From contig NZ_CAXUQH020000001.1 in assembly GCF_964253085.1 (NCBI RefSeq), positions 744,001 to 808,000 on the forward strand: a stretch of DNA of 64,000 nucleotides, given 5' to 3'. Shown in pieces: positions 1 to 9,840 of this stretch. The position numbers were made by a program, and so were the translations under genes. Positions within the stretch are counted from its first letter, which is position 1; every line of letters begins with the position of its first letter. The notes beneath the pieces were generated by a model. That model saw only the letters and a program-made list of their open reading frames with translations. It did not search any database and was not told where the DNA came from. Origin of the DNA: Paenibacillus_E sp964253085 (lineage in GTDB: Bacteria > Bacillota > Bacilli > Paenibacillales > NBRC-103111).

Positions 1-3000
1 GCCGGTAATGATGCGTGGGTTTTCTTCAGTTATGCGAAGAATGGTTCCTTTCTCGGCACTGTGGTTGCGCCAAGTGTTGCGCTGAGCAGCAGTGAATGGA
101 GAGAGATTTCGGTCACTGTTAATACAGCTAACCTGCCGGCAGGCACGAATAACTTGCAGTTGAATCTGGCGACCCTCCGTGGGGGCAGTGTTAGCCAGCA
201 AGGAACGCTGTTTTATGATGACGCTACGATCGAATTGATTCCGGATACTGTGGCGCCAAGCGCGCCAACGAATCTCCACGCCGTAGGTCAGACGGCAGGA
301 AGTGTTGATTTGGCTTGGAATGCCTCGACCGATAATATCGGGGTGACCGGATACAATGTTTATAAAGACACGGTATTGGTAGGGACTGTAACAGATTTAA
401 CCTTTACAGCAAGTGGCCTGATCGCAGCTAATAGTTACACGTTTACCGTGAAAGCCGTCGATGCGGCGGGGAATGTATCCCCAGCAAGCCAGGCTTATGT
501 GACCAACGATACACAGGCACCGACAGCACCAACCAACTTAGCAGCATCCGACATTAAGATGAAAAGCGTCAAACTAACCTGGGATCCGTCAACCGACAAT
601 GGGGGCGTAACTGGCTACGAGATCTTCGATGGAACGAAGCAAGTAGCGATCGTCACCGGGGTGACATATACGGTAACAGGTCTTGAAGCGTATAGCGGAT
701 ATACGTTTACCGTGAAAGCGAGAGATGGTTCGGGTAATGCATCGTCTGCGAGCAATGCTGTCAATGTGCTTACGTCGAGCTATTATGATGTAGCGAATCC
801 TGGTTTTGAGGAAACGAAGTTAAGCGGAACGAAACTTGTTCCCGTCAGTTGGAGCTCTTCGTTCTGGAGCGGGGCAACTGGCGTTGATATGGGCATTACA
901 ACAGCGACGATCAATAGTGGCACGAACGCGGTGTATATTAACTCAACAAGTATTGGAGCCGCAGGGTTTTCTTCCAAAATCATTCCCATTGATAACAGTA
1001 TGCAAACCATTAAGACTTCGGTAAAAGCCAAGAAATCGGCTGATTCCGCAGGCAATGGCGCTTGGGTGTTTATTAGCTACTTCAAGGATGGTGCCTTCCT
1101 CGGCACGGCTGCGGCTAACACGCCAACTTTGAGCAGCACGGTATGGACGGATATTTCATTTACGGTAGATAATAGTCAGTTTCCGATAGGAACGAATCAA
1201 ATTCAGTTGAATGTAGCGACAACGAAATTACCGAACGTCCCGAATATGGGAACGATTTATTACGACGACGCCAGTATGCAGTCCGTTGAATATTTCCCGC
1301 TGAAGGCAGACGCCTTCGCAAACTGGTGGAAGATCGGCCAAAATGTGGTATTCAAGGCCATTCAAGATCAACTGCCCATTTCCGTGCAAACGTTGACGGG
1401 GACGGTTTATGATACGGATAGTCAGGTGGTTGGGCAAGTAACCGTAGATCGGTCAACGTTACTAACAACGGGTTGGAGTTGGACACCTAGTCACGAAGGT
1501 TACTATGAAATCGCTTTTGACTATACGAAACAAGGGGTTACAGGAATGCTTCCATTGCAACAATCGTACCGGATCTTGTCCAGTCCTAAGAGAACAGCGG
1601 CAGAATTTGTACGTAATCGAACATCTGTAGCTGTCGTAGAAAATCAATCCATAAGCAAAGTGGATCGTAATCCGCTGTTTGGATTTAGTAATGGTTTTAC
1701 TGATATAAGAGCGATAGAACTCGCAGATTTGGTAGGCTTTGATTTTGCGAGAATTCATACCCTCCCATGGGGAGGACAATTCGGGGATACAAGCATGGCG
1801 CTTGAGCCTAGTCGCGGTGTGTTTAATTGGGCAGGACTTGATGAGCACGTCAATAAATTGCAAAGCTATGGCATGGACATCATCGGCAACATTATGTTTA
1901 CACCGCAATGGGCGTCTTCGCACCCGGAAGATACAACCATATATATCGGCGTTCCTGGTTATGCTGCCTATGCCCCAACCGACATGAATGATTTCGCTAA
2001 TTTCCTGCAGGCGCTTGTGGCGCGGTATGGTGATCGAATTACCACATGGGAAATATGGAATGAACCTCATTTGAAAGGCGGAAGCATTTTCTGGCATGAT
2101 ACACCGGAGAAGTTCGTGGAATTGTTACGTACCGGGTATGAGACGATTAAAAGCGTACAGCCGAATTCAGAAATTTGGATTGGCGGCATGGGTGGCCATC
2201 GATATTTGCCATTTTATAATGAGCTGCTGCGTCTTGGCGGAGCGAATTATTATGATAAGTTGGCGCTTCATGGGAAGTTACCCGATCCCAAAGAGTATCA
2301 AGCCTATGATCAAATGTACAATGTCCCGTCAAAGCCGTGGGTGAGTTCTGAGAGCCATGCGGGTCTCGTGAACGCTTCGGAATCACCATTTATCCAAACG
2401 GAGCCCGTGATTGCGAGAAAGATGTTGTACGACTATATGTATCAGATGAAGAATGGGGTCGAGCAAATCGCTTATTTTGACATGATCAATAATACGGAGA
2501 TCGAAGCCATTCCATTCGCCAATGCCGAAGGCTGGTTTACGGAATCCTCTGGATTGTTTCGCAAGAAACCGCAGCTTGAGCCGAGACTCGGTTCTGTGGT
2601 CATGCATCGATTTATCGAGACACTGGGGAATCATATTGTCTACAAAGGCGAATATTCGCTAAGCGGAAATCAGAAAGCTGTTTATTTCGAAAGTGACGGA
2701 TCACCGATTCTCGTCGTTTGGTCCGAGGATGCGAATGCAGGGCCAGTCGCTTCAGCACTTGCCAGTGCCTTTACAAGTAACACAGTAGTTCGGGATTGGA
2801 CGGGTGGTACAGAGGCAGCAGCCCCTACGTTGCAAGTGAAACCGAACAAAATGTATTACATCAGCGATGTAAATGCCGCTTATCTTGCTGGATTGACTTC
2901 AACGCAAGATGTCCTATTGTCCGACTATGAAAAAGCCGTACAAAACACCAATATTCCCATCGCTGCAGGGAGTAAGAGCAATTTGTTTGACCGTACCACA

Positions 3001-4500
3001 GGAGCTTTGAGCACGGATATCCATTGGATTAGCGACAATTGGGAGTTCAAGAGCTTGACCTCCGAGCAGCCTGCAGGGTTTGTGGCTCGAGCTGCGGTGG
3101 GCGCGGCGACTGACGGACTCGATCTCGTCATAGACGTATCCGACACCAGCTTCGTGCAAAACGAGTCCAAAGGTAATTATTATATAGGTGACAGTATTCA
3201 ATTTGGTATTGATACATCAGGAATGGGCATGGTCGGAGCACAAGTGGAGTTCCAGGCCGCACTGACCGCTAACGGTCCAGTCATCTATAAGGGCACTGTT
3301 CCGTATATTGGAGGAGATTTGCCATCCAACTGGACGCCTGCTGGTCAGTTCGTTCAAAACGGAAGCATGCTCGTCGACAGTTCCCAAAGCGGAAAGAAAA
3401 TATATAAGGTTCATCTCGCTTGGTCAGAACTATATCCCTACATGCCAGATACGACGAAACCTATCTTTGTATCGCTGCTTGTCAATAATAACAATGGCAA
3501 CGGTCGGCTCGGATATTTGGAGTGGGCCAGTGGTATTGGCGGAGCGAAAAACGTAAGTCAATACGGTAAAATCCTATTGCAGGATCCTGCCCCAGAGGCA
3601 GAGGCTGATGCGGTAACCGTACAATTTAAAGACAGCAGCGAAAATGCTATCAGTGGTGGCATCGTATCCTACTATGACGGCGGATGGAAAGATTTCGGCG
3701 TAACGAATACTTCCGGAACCGTAACCAAGTCCTTGCCGGATAAAGCATATACGTTTGCGATGACCTACGAAGGCACGTATACGGAGAAAGTCCAAAACAC
3801 AGGAACGGACCCCGTGGTCGTCTTCCAGACTGTTAATGTGAAGGTGCAGTTGAAGGATAGTCTCGGCAATCCGCTTACCAGTGGGGCGGCGAGTTATTAC
3901 GCAGGAAGTTGGCGGACTTTCGGGGATATATCTGGCGGGGAAATTCGAAAGGAATTGCTGCCGGGCTCTTATACCTTTTCTATGAATTATGAGGGAACGA
4001 TCAAGGAAAAGGTGCAAAATATCGGAACGGACCCTGTGGTCGTCTTCCAGACGGTCAACGTGAACGTGCAGTTGAAGGATAGTCTCGGTAACCCGCTTAC
4101 CAATGGTGCGGCGAGCTATTACGCAGGGAGTTGGCGGATCTTCGGGGATATATCTGGCGGGGAAATTCACAAGGAGTTGCTGCCGGGCTCTTATACCTTT
4201 TCCATGAATTATGAGGGAACGATCAAGGAAAAGGTGCAAAATATCGGAACGAACCCTGTGGTCGTCTTCCAGACGGTTAACGTGAATGTTCAGTTAAAAG
4301 ATAGTCTGGGTAATCCGCTTGATGGCGGTGCCGTTAGTTATTATGCAGGGAGTTGGCGGACCTTCGGTAGTACGGTTGGCGGCGAGATTCATAAGGAACT
4401 ACTGCCTGGCGTCTATACGTTCGGCCTGTCCTATGGTGGCGTGTATAAGGAAACAACAACGAACACCTCATCCAACTCGGCGGTAAATTTTCAAATGTAA
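1..4500 (+). CDS. Modular secreted glycoside hydrolase (clan-A TIM barrel), 5' truncated by the window
   Basis: The reading frame is open from base 1, so the true start and signal peptide lie upstream. In order: the end of a CBM-like beta-sandwich (to about base 240), two fibronectin type III domains (about 250-495 and 520-760), a full copy of the same CBM-like module (780-1290), a TIM-barrel catalytic domain (about 1670-2620), a CBM9-like sugar-binding domain (about 3010-3590) and four C-terminal repeats of 75 residues (3607-4497). The barrel has WNEP (Glu at base 2062, probable acid/base) and SSESHAG (Glu at base 2350, probable nucleophile), as in clan-A retaining enzymes such as GH39 or GH5. 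It probably hydrolyses a plant or bacterial polysaccharide outside the cell; the substrate cannot be told from the sequence. No SLH domain is present, so the repeats may mediate wall or substrate attachment (inference). The exact GH family is unsure. Confidence 0.85.
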   Translation, partial: AGNDAWVFFSYAKNGSFLGTVVAPSVALSSSEWREISVTVNTANLPAGTNNLQLNLATLRGGSVSQQGTLFYDDATIELIPDTVAPSAPTNLHAVGQTAGSVDLAWNASTDNIGVTGYNVYKDTVLVGTVTDLTFTASGLIAANSYTFTVKAVDAAGNVSPASQAYVTNDTQAPTAPTNLAASDIKMKSVKLTWDPSTDNGGVTGYEIFDGTKQVAIVTGVTYTVTGLEAYSGYTFTVKARDGSGNASSASNAVNVLTSSYYDVANPGFEETKLSGTKLVPVSWSSSFWSGATGVDMGITTATINSGTNAVYINSTSIGAAGFSSKIIPIDNSMQTIKTSVKAKKSADSAGNGAWVFISYFKDGAFLGTAAANTPTLSSTVWTDISFTVDNSQFPIGTNQIQLNVATTKLPNVPNMGTIYYDDASMQSVEYFPLKADAFANWWKIGQNVVFKAIQDQLPISVQTLTGTVYDTDSQVVGQVTVDRSTLLTTGWSWTPSHEGYYEIAFDYTKQGVTGMLPLQQSYRILSSPKRTAAEFVRNRTSVAVVENQSISKVDRNPLFGFSNGFTDIRAIELADLVGFDFARIHTLPWGGQFGDTSMALEPSRGVFNWAGLDEHVNKLQSYGMDIIGNIMFTPQWASSHPEDTTIYIGVPGYAAYAPTDMNDFANFLQALVARYGDRITTWEIWNEPHLKGGSIFWHDTPEKFVELLRTGYETIKSVQPNSEIWIGGMGGHRYLPFYNELLRLGGANYYDKLALHGKLPDPKEYQAYDQMYNVPSKPWVSSESHAGLVNASESPFIQTEPVIARKMLYDYMYQMKNGVEQIAYFDMINNTEIEAIPFANAEGWFTESSGLFRKKPQLEPRLGSVVMHRFIETLGNHIVYKGEYSLSGNQKAVYFESDGSPILVVWSEDANAGPVASALASAFTSNTVVRDWTGGTEAAAPTLQVKPNKMYYISDVNAAYLAGLTSTQDVLLSDYEKAVQNTNIPIAAGSKSNLFDRTTGALSTDIHWISDNWEFKSLTSEQPAGFVARAAVGAATDGLDLVIDVSDTSFVQNESKGNYYIGDSIQFGIDTSGMGMVGAQVEFQAALTANGPVIYKGTVPYIGGDLPSNWTPAGQFVQNGSMLVDSSQSGKKIYKVHLAWSELYPYMPDTTKPIFVSLLVNNNNGNGRLGYLEWASGIGGAKNVSQYGKILLQDPAPEAEADAVTVQFKDSSENAISGGIVSYYDGGWKDFGVTNTSGTVTKSLPDKAYTFAMTYEGTYTEKVQNTGTDPVVVFQTVNVKVQLKDSLGNPLTSGAASYYAGSWRTFGDISGGEIRKELLPGSYTFSMNYEGTIKEKVQNIGTDPVVVFQTVNVNVQLKDSLGNPLTNGAASYYAGSWRIFGDISGGEIHKELLPGSYTFSMNYEGTIKEKVQNIGTNPVVVFQTVNVNVQLKDSLGNPLDGGAVSYYAGSWRTFGSTVGGEIHKELLPGVYTFGLSYGGVYKETTTNTSSNSAVNFQM
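3607..4497 (+). repeat. Four tandem 225-bp (75-residue) repeats in the hydrolase C-terminus
   Basis: Units begin near 3607, 3832, 4057 and 4282. Each encodes a beta-rich module with LKDSLGNPL, SYYAGSW and a VVVFQT end. Units 2 and 3 are nearly identical in DNA, which points to recent duplication. Unit 1 is clearly diverged. Confidence 0.85.
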
Positions 4501-4505
4501 CAAAG

Positions 4506-4542
4506 GGAAACTGGACCACGCGAAAGCGTAGGTTCAGTTTTT
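4506..4542 (+). terminator. Rho-independent terminator after the glycoside hydrolase
   Basis: Imperfect inverted repeat AAACTGGACC / GGTTCAGTTT with a GC-rich loop, running into a T tract (TTTTTT), directly after the stop codon at 4500. Confidence 0.7.
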
Positions 4543-4664
4543 TGCTTGGTGGTTAATTTTACATATAGACGAACTCGAGTGACTCTGCTAGCTTCTATTC
4601 GCTAACTATCTAGCATATACTTCTCAGAGATCGATAGTCCACGAGAAGAAGAGGTGCAGCCCCT

Positions 4665-5744
4665 TTGAAAACACTGCCGTTAATCCGTAAAAGAACTCTG
4701 AGCACATGGCTCATACTTGGATGCTCTGTCCTGACCTTTGCTGGTTGTAGTGATGCAACTCCTGTGATATCAACGGCCACCCCGGAAACCGTCCCCGTGA
4801 CGACTACGGTCAGCCCAACGCCTGCGACGCAGCCTACTACAACGGTGGAAACGCAGCTCCCTTACAAATTCCCGTTAACTGGTTTGCCAACCGATCACGA
4901 GGTGAAGACCCGTCCCTATATGGTCATGGTCGAAAATGCGCCGCAAGCCCGGCCCCAAACCGGCCTCGATCAGGCCGATATCGTCTATGAAATCCTTGCC
5001 GAGGGCGAGATTACTAGATTCGTCTCGGTGTTCCAGAGCCAACCTGCTGAAGCGATCGGCCCCGTGCGCAGCATTCGTCCTTATTTTGTGGAGATCGGCG
5101 ATGCGCTGGATGCGATTATTGTACATGCTGGCTGGAGCCAGGATGCAATGGATATGATGGCAGGCCGCAATCTGGCCCATCTCGATGAAGTATATGGCGA
5201 TGGCGCCTACTATTGGCGCTCCACCGACCGTAAGGCACCGCACAATCTATATACCTCTGTGGATAAAATGAAAAAAGGTGCCGAGGCGCGCAAGTTCCGC
5301 ACCGAGTGGAACGGGCCTTTGCTGACGTTCGCCAAGGCAGGACAAAGCAAACTCACGGGCGCAGCCGTTCATTATATTCAAATCCCCTATCTCATGGGGT
5401 ATTTCGCTTCGTATGATTACGATGCTGCCAAGGGTGTCTACATGCGCTCGATGGAAGGGAAGCCGCATCTCGATAAGGAAACCGGCAAGCAGCTGCAGAC
5501 CAAGAACCTGTTTGTCCTGGAGAGCAAGCATCAGATCATCGACAAAGAGGGACGCCGGATTGTCGATGTGTTCGGGCCGAACAAGGGCGTGATCTTCCAA
5601 GAGGGCATGTCCCAGGCGATCACGTGGGAACGCAAGAACGGCATGCTCCGCGCCTACGCCAGCGATGGCAAGGAAGTGCCGCTGCTGCCGGGCAACACGT
5701 GGGTGCAGATCGTGCCAGAGGGGACGAACTTGAAGGTGGAATAG
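4665..5744 (+). CDS. yerB: DUF3048 lipoprotein, YerB-like
   Basis: 359-residue protein with a lipoprotein signal: a basic N-terminus, a hydrophobic stretch and the lipobox FAGC near residue 27. A Thr/Pro-rich linker (about 35-60) leads into the DUF3048 domain, with GLPTDHEVKTRPYMVMVEN, SIRPYFVEIGD and a C-terminal NTWVQIVPEG. The start is a TTG preceded by GAGGTG at 4651. The family is widespread in Bacillales; its function is unknown, and it acts on the outer face of the membrane. In B. subtilis yerB sits directly beside yerC. Here a yerC-like gene lies 12 kb downstream on the same strand with carbohydrate and surface genes in between. Family call is firm, function unknown. Confidence 0.88.
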   Translation: MKTLPLIRKRTLSTWLILGCSVLTFAGCSDATPVISTATPETVPVTTTVSPTPATQPTTTVETQLPYKFPLTGLPTDHEVKTRPYMVMVENAPQARPQTGLDQADIVYEILAEGEITRFVSVFQSQPAEAIGPVRSIRPYFVEIGDALDAIIVHAGWSQDAMDMMAGRNLAHLDEVYGDGAYYWRSTDRKAPHNLYTSVDKMKKGAEARKFRTEWNGPLLTFAKAGQSKLTGAAVHYIQIPYLMGYFASYDYDAAKGVYMRSMEGKPHLDKETGKQLQTKNLFVLESKHQIIDKEGRRIVDVFGPNKGVIFQEGMSQAITWERKNGMLRAYASDGKEVPLLPGNTWVQIVPEGTNLKVE

Positions 5745-5826
5745 TCATGTTTAACAATCCCTTTACATTGCCTTAATCACAGGCAAACATTGAGATCCTA
5801 TGATTACAAGTCATAGGAGGGATAAG

Positions 5827-7221
5827 ATGAAGACATTACAACGTAAAATTTCGATACCCGCTTATTTCATCATCATTGTGCTGCTGTTCGGCCTATTGGG
5901 CGTTTATTCGGTATGGGGGCAAGAAGATGTGCTGAAAGGCACGGAGGCAGGGAATGCCGCTGAAGCTGCTGAAGTTGATCCATTCATTAATGGCGTTAAG
6001 AAAGTAGTCTGGTGGCACTCCATGAGCGGCGAGAACGGTCAAGTGGTGGACAGGCTCGTAACAAGCTTCAATGCTGCACATAAGGATATTAAGGTGGAGG
6101 CTGTCTTTCAGGGCTCCTACTTCGATAGTTTGACCAAGTTGAAAGCGTCCATTGGTTCCAATTTGGGACCAACCATGATGCAGGTGTACGATATCGGAAC
6201 GCGATATATGATCGATTCTAAGGCGATCACGCCGATTCAGAACTTCGTAGATCAGGACAAGTATGATATGTCCCAAATGGACGAAGCCGTACTTAATTAT
6301 TATCGGGTTGCGAATACGTTGTATTCGATGCCTTTTAACACATCTAACCCGATTCTGTATTACAACAAAGATCTGTTCAAAGCTGCGGGATTAAACCCAG
6401 ATAAACCGCCAGTTCTCTATACAGACCTTACCCAAGTGGCGAAAAAGGTAACAAGAGAAGGTGTGGTCGGCGCCTACTTCGGCACGCACAGCTGGTACAT
6501 GGAACAGCTTATTGCCAATCAGGGCGCTGAGTTGGTGAACTTGGGCAATGGGCGCGATGGCATAGCAACGGAGTGGCAGTTGAATGGTGAAGCGGGCGTC
6601 AAGGCGCTTACTTGGTGGAAGGGGTTAATTGACAGCAAGGCGGCCATTCACTCGGCGGGTAAGAGCGATGAATCCAAGAAAATGTTCGCCGAAGGGAAGG
6701 TCGCTATGATCTTCGATACAACGGCAGGACTGCGAGATATCCTCGATTCCGTTGCTGGCAAGTTCGAAGTTGGAACGGGCTTCTTCCCCAAGCCAGCCGA
6801 GGGAGTTGGCGGTGTGGTGGTAAGTGGGGCAAGCAACTGGATCCTGAACAGCAAATCGGATGCGGAGCAGCAGGCGGCATGGGCATTCATGAAGTATTTG
6901 TCTGAGCCTGAGCAGCAGGCGTTCTTCCATGTCAACACAGGCTATTTCCCCATTACAGAGAAGGCGTATGAGCTGCCGATCGTACAAGACAATATGAAAC
7001 AGTACCCACAGTTCAAGACAGCCATTGATCAGCATACCGCTGCCAAGCAGAATAAAGCGACACAAGGCGGTGTTCTGGGGGTTTATCCAGAAGCGAGAAA
7101 GCTGACGGAGAATGCCATCGGGCAAGCGCTAAGCGGAGAGAAAAAACCGCAGGAAGCACTCGATGCAGCAGCCCTAGCAATTAACGCCAAAATCGATGAG
7201 TATAATAAGACGTTGAAATGA
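5827..7221 (+). CDS. Extracellular solute-binding protein of a sugar ABC importer (UgpB/MalE class)
   Basis: About 464 residues when started at the ATG at 5827, which has AGGAGG six bases upstream; an earlier in-frame ATG at 5800 has no such site. An N-terminal hydrophobic segment (about residues 8-30) with no lipobox suggests a signal anchor or cleaved signal. The mature part reads like family 1 binding proteins: VVWWHSMSGENGQVVDRL, then NPILYYNKDLFKAAGL, and GASNWILNSKSDAEQQAAW. It most resembles glycerol-3-phosphate or oligosaccharide binders. No permease or ATPase gene is adjacent, so it is an orphan that may share a transporter elsewhere or act as a sensor partner of the convergent YesN-type regulator (inference). 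Confidence 0.88.
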   Translation: MKTLQRKISIPAYFIIIVLLFGLLGVYSVWGQEDVLKGTEAGNAAEAAEVDPFINGVKKVVWWHSMSGENGQVVDRLVTSFNAAHKDIKVEAVFQGSYFDSLTKLKASIGSNLGPTMMQVYDIGTRYMIDSKAITPIQNFVDQDKYDMSQMDEAVLNYYRVANTLYSMPFNTSNPILYYNKDLFKAAGLNPDKPPVLYTDLTQVAKKVTREGVVGAYFGTHSWYMEQLIANQGAELVNLGNGRDGIATEWQLNGEAGVKALTWWKGLIDSKAAIHSAGKSDESKKMFAEGKVAMIFDTTAGLRDILDSVAGKFEVGTGFFPKPAEGVGGVVVSGASNWILNSKSDAEQQAAWAFMKYLSEPEQQAFFHVNTGYFPITEKAYELPIVQDNMKQYPQFKTAIDQHTAAKQNKATQGGVLGVYPEARKLTENAIGQALSGEKKPQEALDAAALAINAKIDEYNKTLK

Positions 7222-7264
7222 AGTAATGGAAGCCGGGTGAGAACCGGCTCCATTGGAGTGGAGT

Positions 7265-7341
7265 GCTGTAAGTCGAAAAAATCGACTTACAGCAACGGAT
7301 CCGGCACATTGGAGTCCCCTAAGTCGAAAAAATCGACTTAG
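7265..7341. repeat. Pair of near-identical hairpin repeats
   Basis: Two hairpins share the core AAGTCGA-AAAAA-TCGACTT. The first has 12-bp arms (7265-7276 / 7282-7293), the second 9-bp arms (7319-7327 / 7333-7341), both with an AAAAA loop. They lie between convergent genes and have no U tract, so they look like small intergenic repeat elements rather than terminators. Confidence 0.6.
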
Positions 7342-7380
7342 AGCATCCAATCCCGCTCGTCCAACAGTATACGCTACACA

Positions 7381-7411
7381 AAAGAACCTGAGGCAGAGCC
7401 TCAGGTTCTTT
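7381..7411. terminator. Bidirectional terminator between convergent genes
   Basis: A perfect 14-bp inverted repeat, AAAGAACCTGAGGC (7381-7394) and GCCTCAGGTTCTTT (7398-7411), with a 3-base loop. It has A and T flanks on both sides and ends one base before the stop codon of the minus-strand regulator. Confidence 0.9.
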
Positions 7412-7412
7412 C

Positions 7413-9533
7413 TCATGCTCTTTTGTCCAGCAGATGTGTTCTACGGTACTCGCCAGGCGAAGAGCCTGTGCGGTTCTTGAACATGCGATTAAACGAAGAG
7501 ATGTTACGGTAGCCAACTTGAATGCCAATGTCTTGAATGTTGGAGTCGGTATGGACCAGTAGCTCTTGCGCGTAACCCACGCGTCGATCATGTAAATGTT
7601 CCATGAAATTGGCTCCGGTTTTCTCTTTGATATACGTCGAGAGGTAGGAACTGCTTAGCGTTAGTTGATCAGCCAGAACATCGAGTGAAAGATCCTCCGC
7701 ATACTGATCCTTAATGACGTTAAGCACATGATCAATGATGGGATCATTCGTCTCTTTCTTCTCACGAATGAGCTGCGTGACGATACGGAAATAAGAAGCG
7801 AAGCTTCGTTTATACTCGTCCAACGTACAGCATTCCTCTAATTGAAGCAGGATGGACCGCAGCTGCAACGTATCGTCAGGTTGAACTTTGTAATGATCTA
7901 GCACCATCTTGGCCTTATCGGTTACAGCAAGCACCATATGCTTAAACATATCCACAGACGCTTCCTTCATGTCAAGCTCGTCCAGCCAAGGAAGGAAGAG
8001 GTCCAGCGTTTCCTGCTCCTTACCGGATTTCAGCGCTGTGGTCAGTTCTTGCTCCTGTGTGAGAGTAAGAAAGTAGGTAGCGCGATCTGAACGATACTCA
8101 ACGACAATTTGCGTTTCTTCCAGTAAGCGGGCATGCGCAGCTAATTCATTCACCTGTCGGTAGGCATGACCGAACTGCAGGGAATGCTCGAACGCCGAAC
8201 TGATGGCGGCAGTCACCAGACAATAGCGAAGATCCTCGTCTAGCACCAGCTTTAACTCTTCGAGCATCCCAAGGATACGTTCTCGCTCATTGCCAGGGAA
8301 AACCGTTAGAAACTGATGATGTTCCATCTGCAGCGTATGGGAATCGGGAAACCGCTCATCGGTCATTCGTTTGATGTGCTCGCGAATCGTTTGCGAAATG
8401 TGTTCCCTGCTCATCGGGACATGAATGAAAGCGGGTGAGCGGAACCGCAGCGCGTACAGCACGATGGTGTAAGTCCCCTCGGTGCCTTGAATATGCTGCC
8501 AATCATCGGGGTCAGGATGGATATTCTTCAACTTATTCATGAAATGATAGTTGATTAACTCCGATTGTTGATCCTGCAGCTCCTGCTGAATCTCGCCTTT
8601 TTCTTGGATCAGTTGTCGGACTGGTTTATGGAGTCGTTTGCTGAAAAAGAGTGAGACAATGAAGGCGATGACAATAGAAACGCCTAACAGAATCATCATG
8701 AGATTGTCCAAACGAAGGATTCTAGATGAAAATTCAGGACTAGTCATCTTCATGACGTAACGTAAACCGTCTTCATCTTGATATTCAATCTCAACTGGCT
8801 CTTGGAGCTGGCGGGAATCCTTATTTGTCTCATAAATGACTGTTTGGTTCGGCCCTAGTATCGTGATATTCAGATCAGGATTTTCCTTCAGAACTGCGTC
8901 ACGCAAGCGGTTGCCATCGATCATAGCAATCATCATATTGTCAGCCAGCGCAGGCTTAATGGAATAAGGAATTAACATTCGTCCTGTTGATTCTCCTGAT
9001 GGTGAGGGGCTACCAAATAAAGTGCCCGGATGAAGCACGTAATTATCACTGCGATCAAACTGCGATTGCCAGTAAGAGAGCGGATACAGGGAGCTTTGGT
9101 AGATGCTGCTGAATAAATCGACTGTTGTGCCAGGACCGAGCTTGCTTAGAGCTAGATTTGTAGATCGGAACATAAGGATCAAATTATCGACATAAAGCTC
9201 CGAATCACTAGCGATGCTCTGCATGTCCAGCACAATAGGACGGGTAGAAAGGGACTCGGGATCCTTCTTTAAAATCACTTGATTGTTAAGCGTAATGACC
9301 GTCTTTTCAGTAAATTGCTTATACAAAGCTTCTCGCACTTTATCCAATTGAAATTGATAGCGCTCAGCCACTTTCTGCAGGGTAAGACGATTTTGTGCCA
9401 TCATCTCGCTGCGGAGGTGGTTTTTGACGAGCCAAAAAATCAAGAGATTAAACGAACAGAAGATGAGAATCAAGATCATAAAGCTGGCTAAGATGTTTCG
9501 AAATAGGGATCTCTGTATGGGGAAAAGTTTCAT
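7413..9533 (-). CDS. Membrane-bound AraC-family regulator, YesN-like two-TM sensor
   Basis: About 706 residues. TM1 near residues 10-35 and TM2 near 285-310 bracket a large extracellular sensor domain. A cytoplasmic linker and two AraC-type helix-turn-helix motifs follow at the C-terminus: LSLDVLADQLTLSSSYLSTY, then NIQDIGIQVGYRNISSFNRM with the usual GSSPGEYRR end. There is no receiver domain, so extracellular sensing and DNA binding are in one chain. Such proteins are common in Paenibacillus next to sugar-uptake genes; here the nearest is the convergent solute-binding protein. The ATG at 9533 has AAGGAG ten bases upstream and is preferred to a TTG at 9593. Target promoters are unknown. Confidence 0.88.
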   Translation of the reverse strand: MKLFPIQRSLFRNILASFMILILIFCSFNLLIFWLVKNHLRSEMMAQNRLTLQKVAERYQFQLDKVREALYKQFTEKTVITLNNQVILKKDPESLSTRPIVLDMQSIASDSELYVDNLILMFRSTNLALSKLGPGTTVDLFSSIYQSSLYPLSYWQSQFDRSDNYVLHPGTLFGSPSPSGESTGRMLIPYSIKPALADNMMIAMIDGNRLRDAVLKENPDLNITILGPNQTVIYETNKDSRQLQEPVEIEYQDEDGLRYVMKMTSPEFSSRILRLDNLMMILLGVSIVIAFIVSLFFSKRLHKPVRQLIQEKGEIQQELQDQQSELINYHFMNKLKNIHPDPDDWQHIQGTEGTYTIVLYALRFRSPAFIHVPMSREHISQTIREHIKRMTDERFPDSHTLQMEHHQFLTVFPGNERERILGMLEELKLVLDEDLRYCLVTAAISSAFEHSLQFGHAYRQVNELAAHARLLEETQIVVEYRSDRATYFLTLTQEQELTTALKSGKEQETLDLFLPWLDELDMKEASVDMFKHMVLAVTDKAKMVLDHYKVQPDDTLQLRSILLQLEECCTLDEYKRSFASYFRIVTQLIREKKETNDPIIDHVLNVIKDQYAEDLSLDVLADQLTLSSSYLSTYIKEKTGANFMEHLHDRRVGYAQELLVHTDSNIQDIGIQVGYRNISSFNRMFKNRTGSSPGEYRRTHLLDKRA

Positions 9534-9840
9534 AAGTCGCAGGCTCCTTCTGATTGCTCCGCTGCCTTGCTTCCGGCGAGTTATATATCTCAATTGTAGA
9601 TGAAATCTGGAGTGAAGGGTATGGGCTTTTTATTGGAAGCTGGGCACTTTTATGTATTTCCCGCTTTATAAAAGCTTAAAAGAAGAATCGTAACAATCGC
9701 TTAGGAACGAAAATCATGTGTATAGGCAAGGCGTGGGGGGCTGGATATGATGGGCATGTATCAACGAAGCCGAAGGAAAGGAGACGTCAACAAAGTTTCA
9801 AAATACGTATGTGCAAATGAATGATGAGGGGAATAGGCAT
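9534..9840. other. Divergent intergenic region
   Basis: About 300 bases between the minus-strand regulator and the plus-strand HupE-like gene. It must hold both promoters. A purine-rich GGAAAGGAG lies at about 9774-9782 but is too far from the likely start at 9841. I see no convincing operator. Confidence 0.4.

Noticed and set aside
1462..2097. 211-residue minus-strand frame
   Set aside because: Lies fully inside the TIM-barrel coding sequence and has no recognisable motif.
3574..4239. 221-residue minus-strand repeat-containing frame
   Set aside because: Antisense of the tandem repeats; its repeats mirror those of the real gene.
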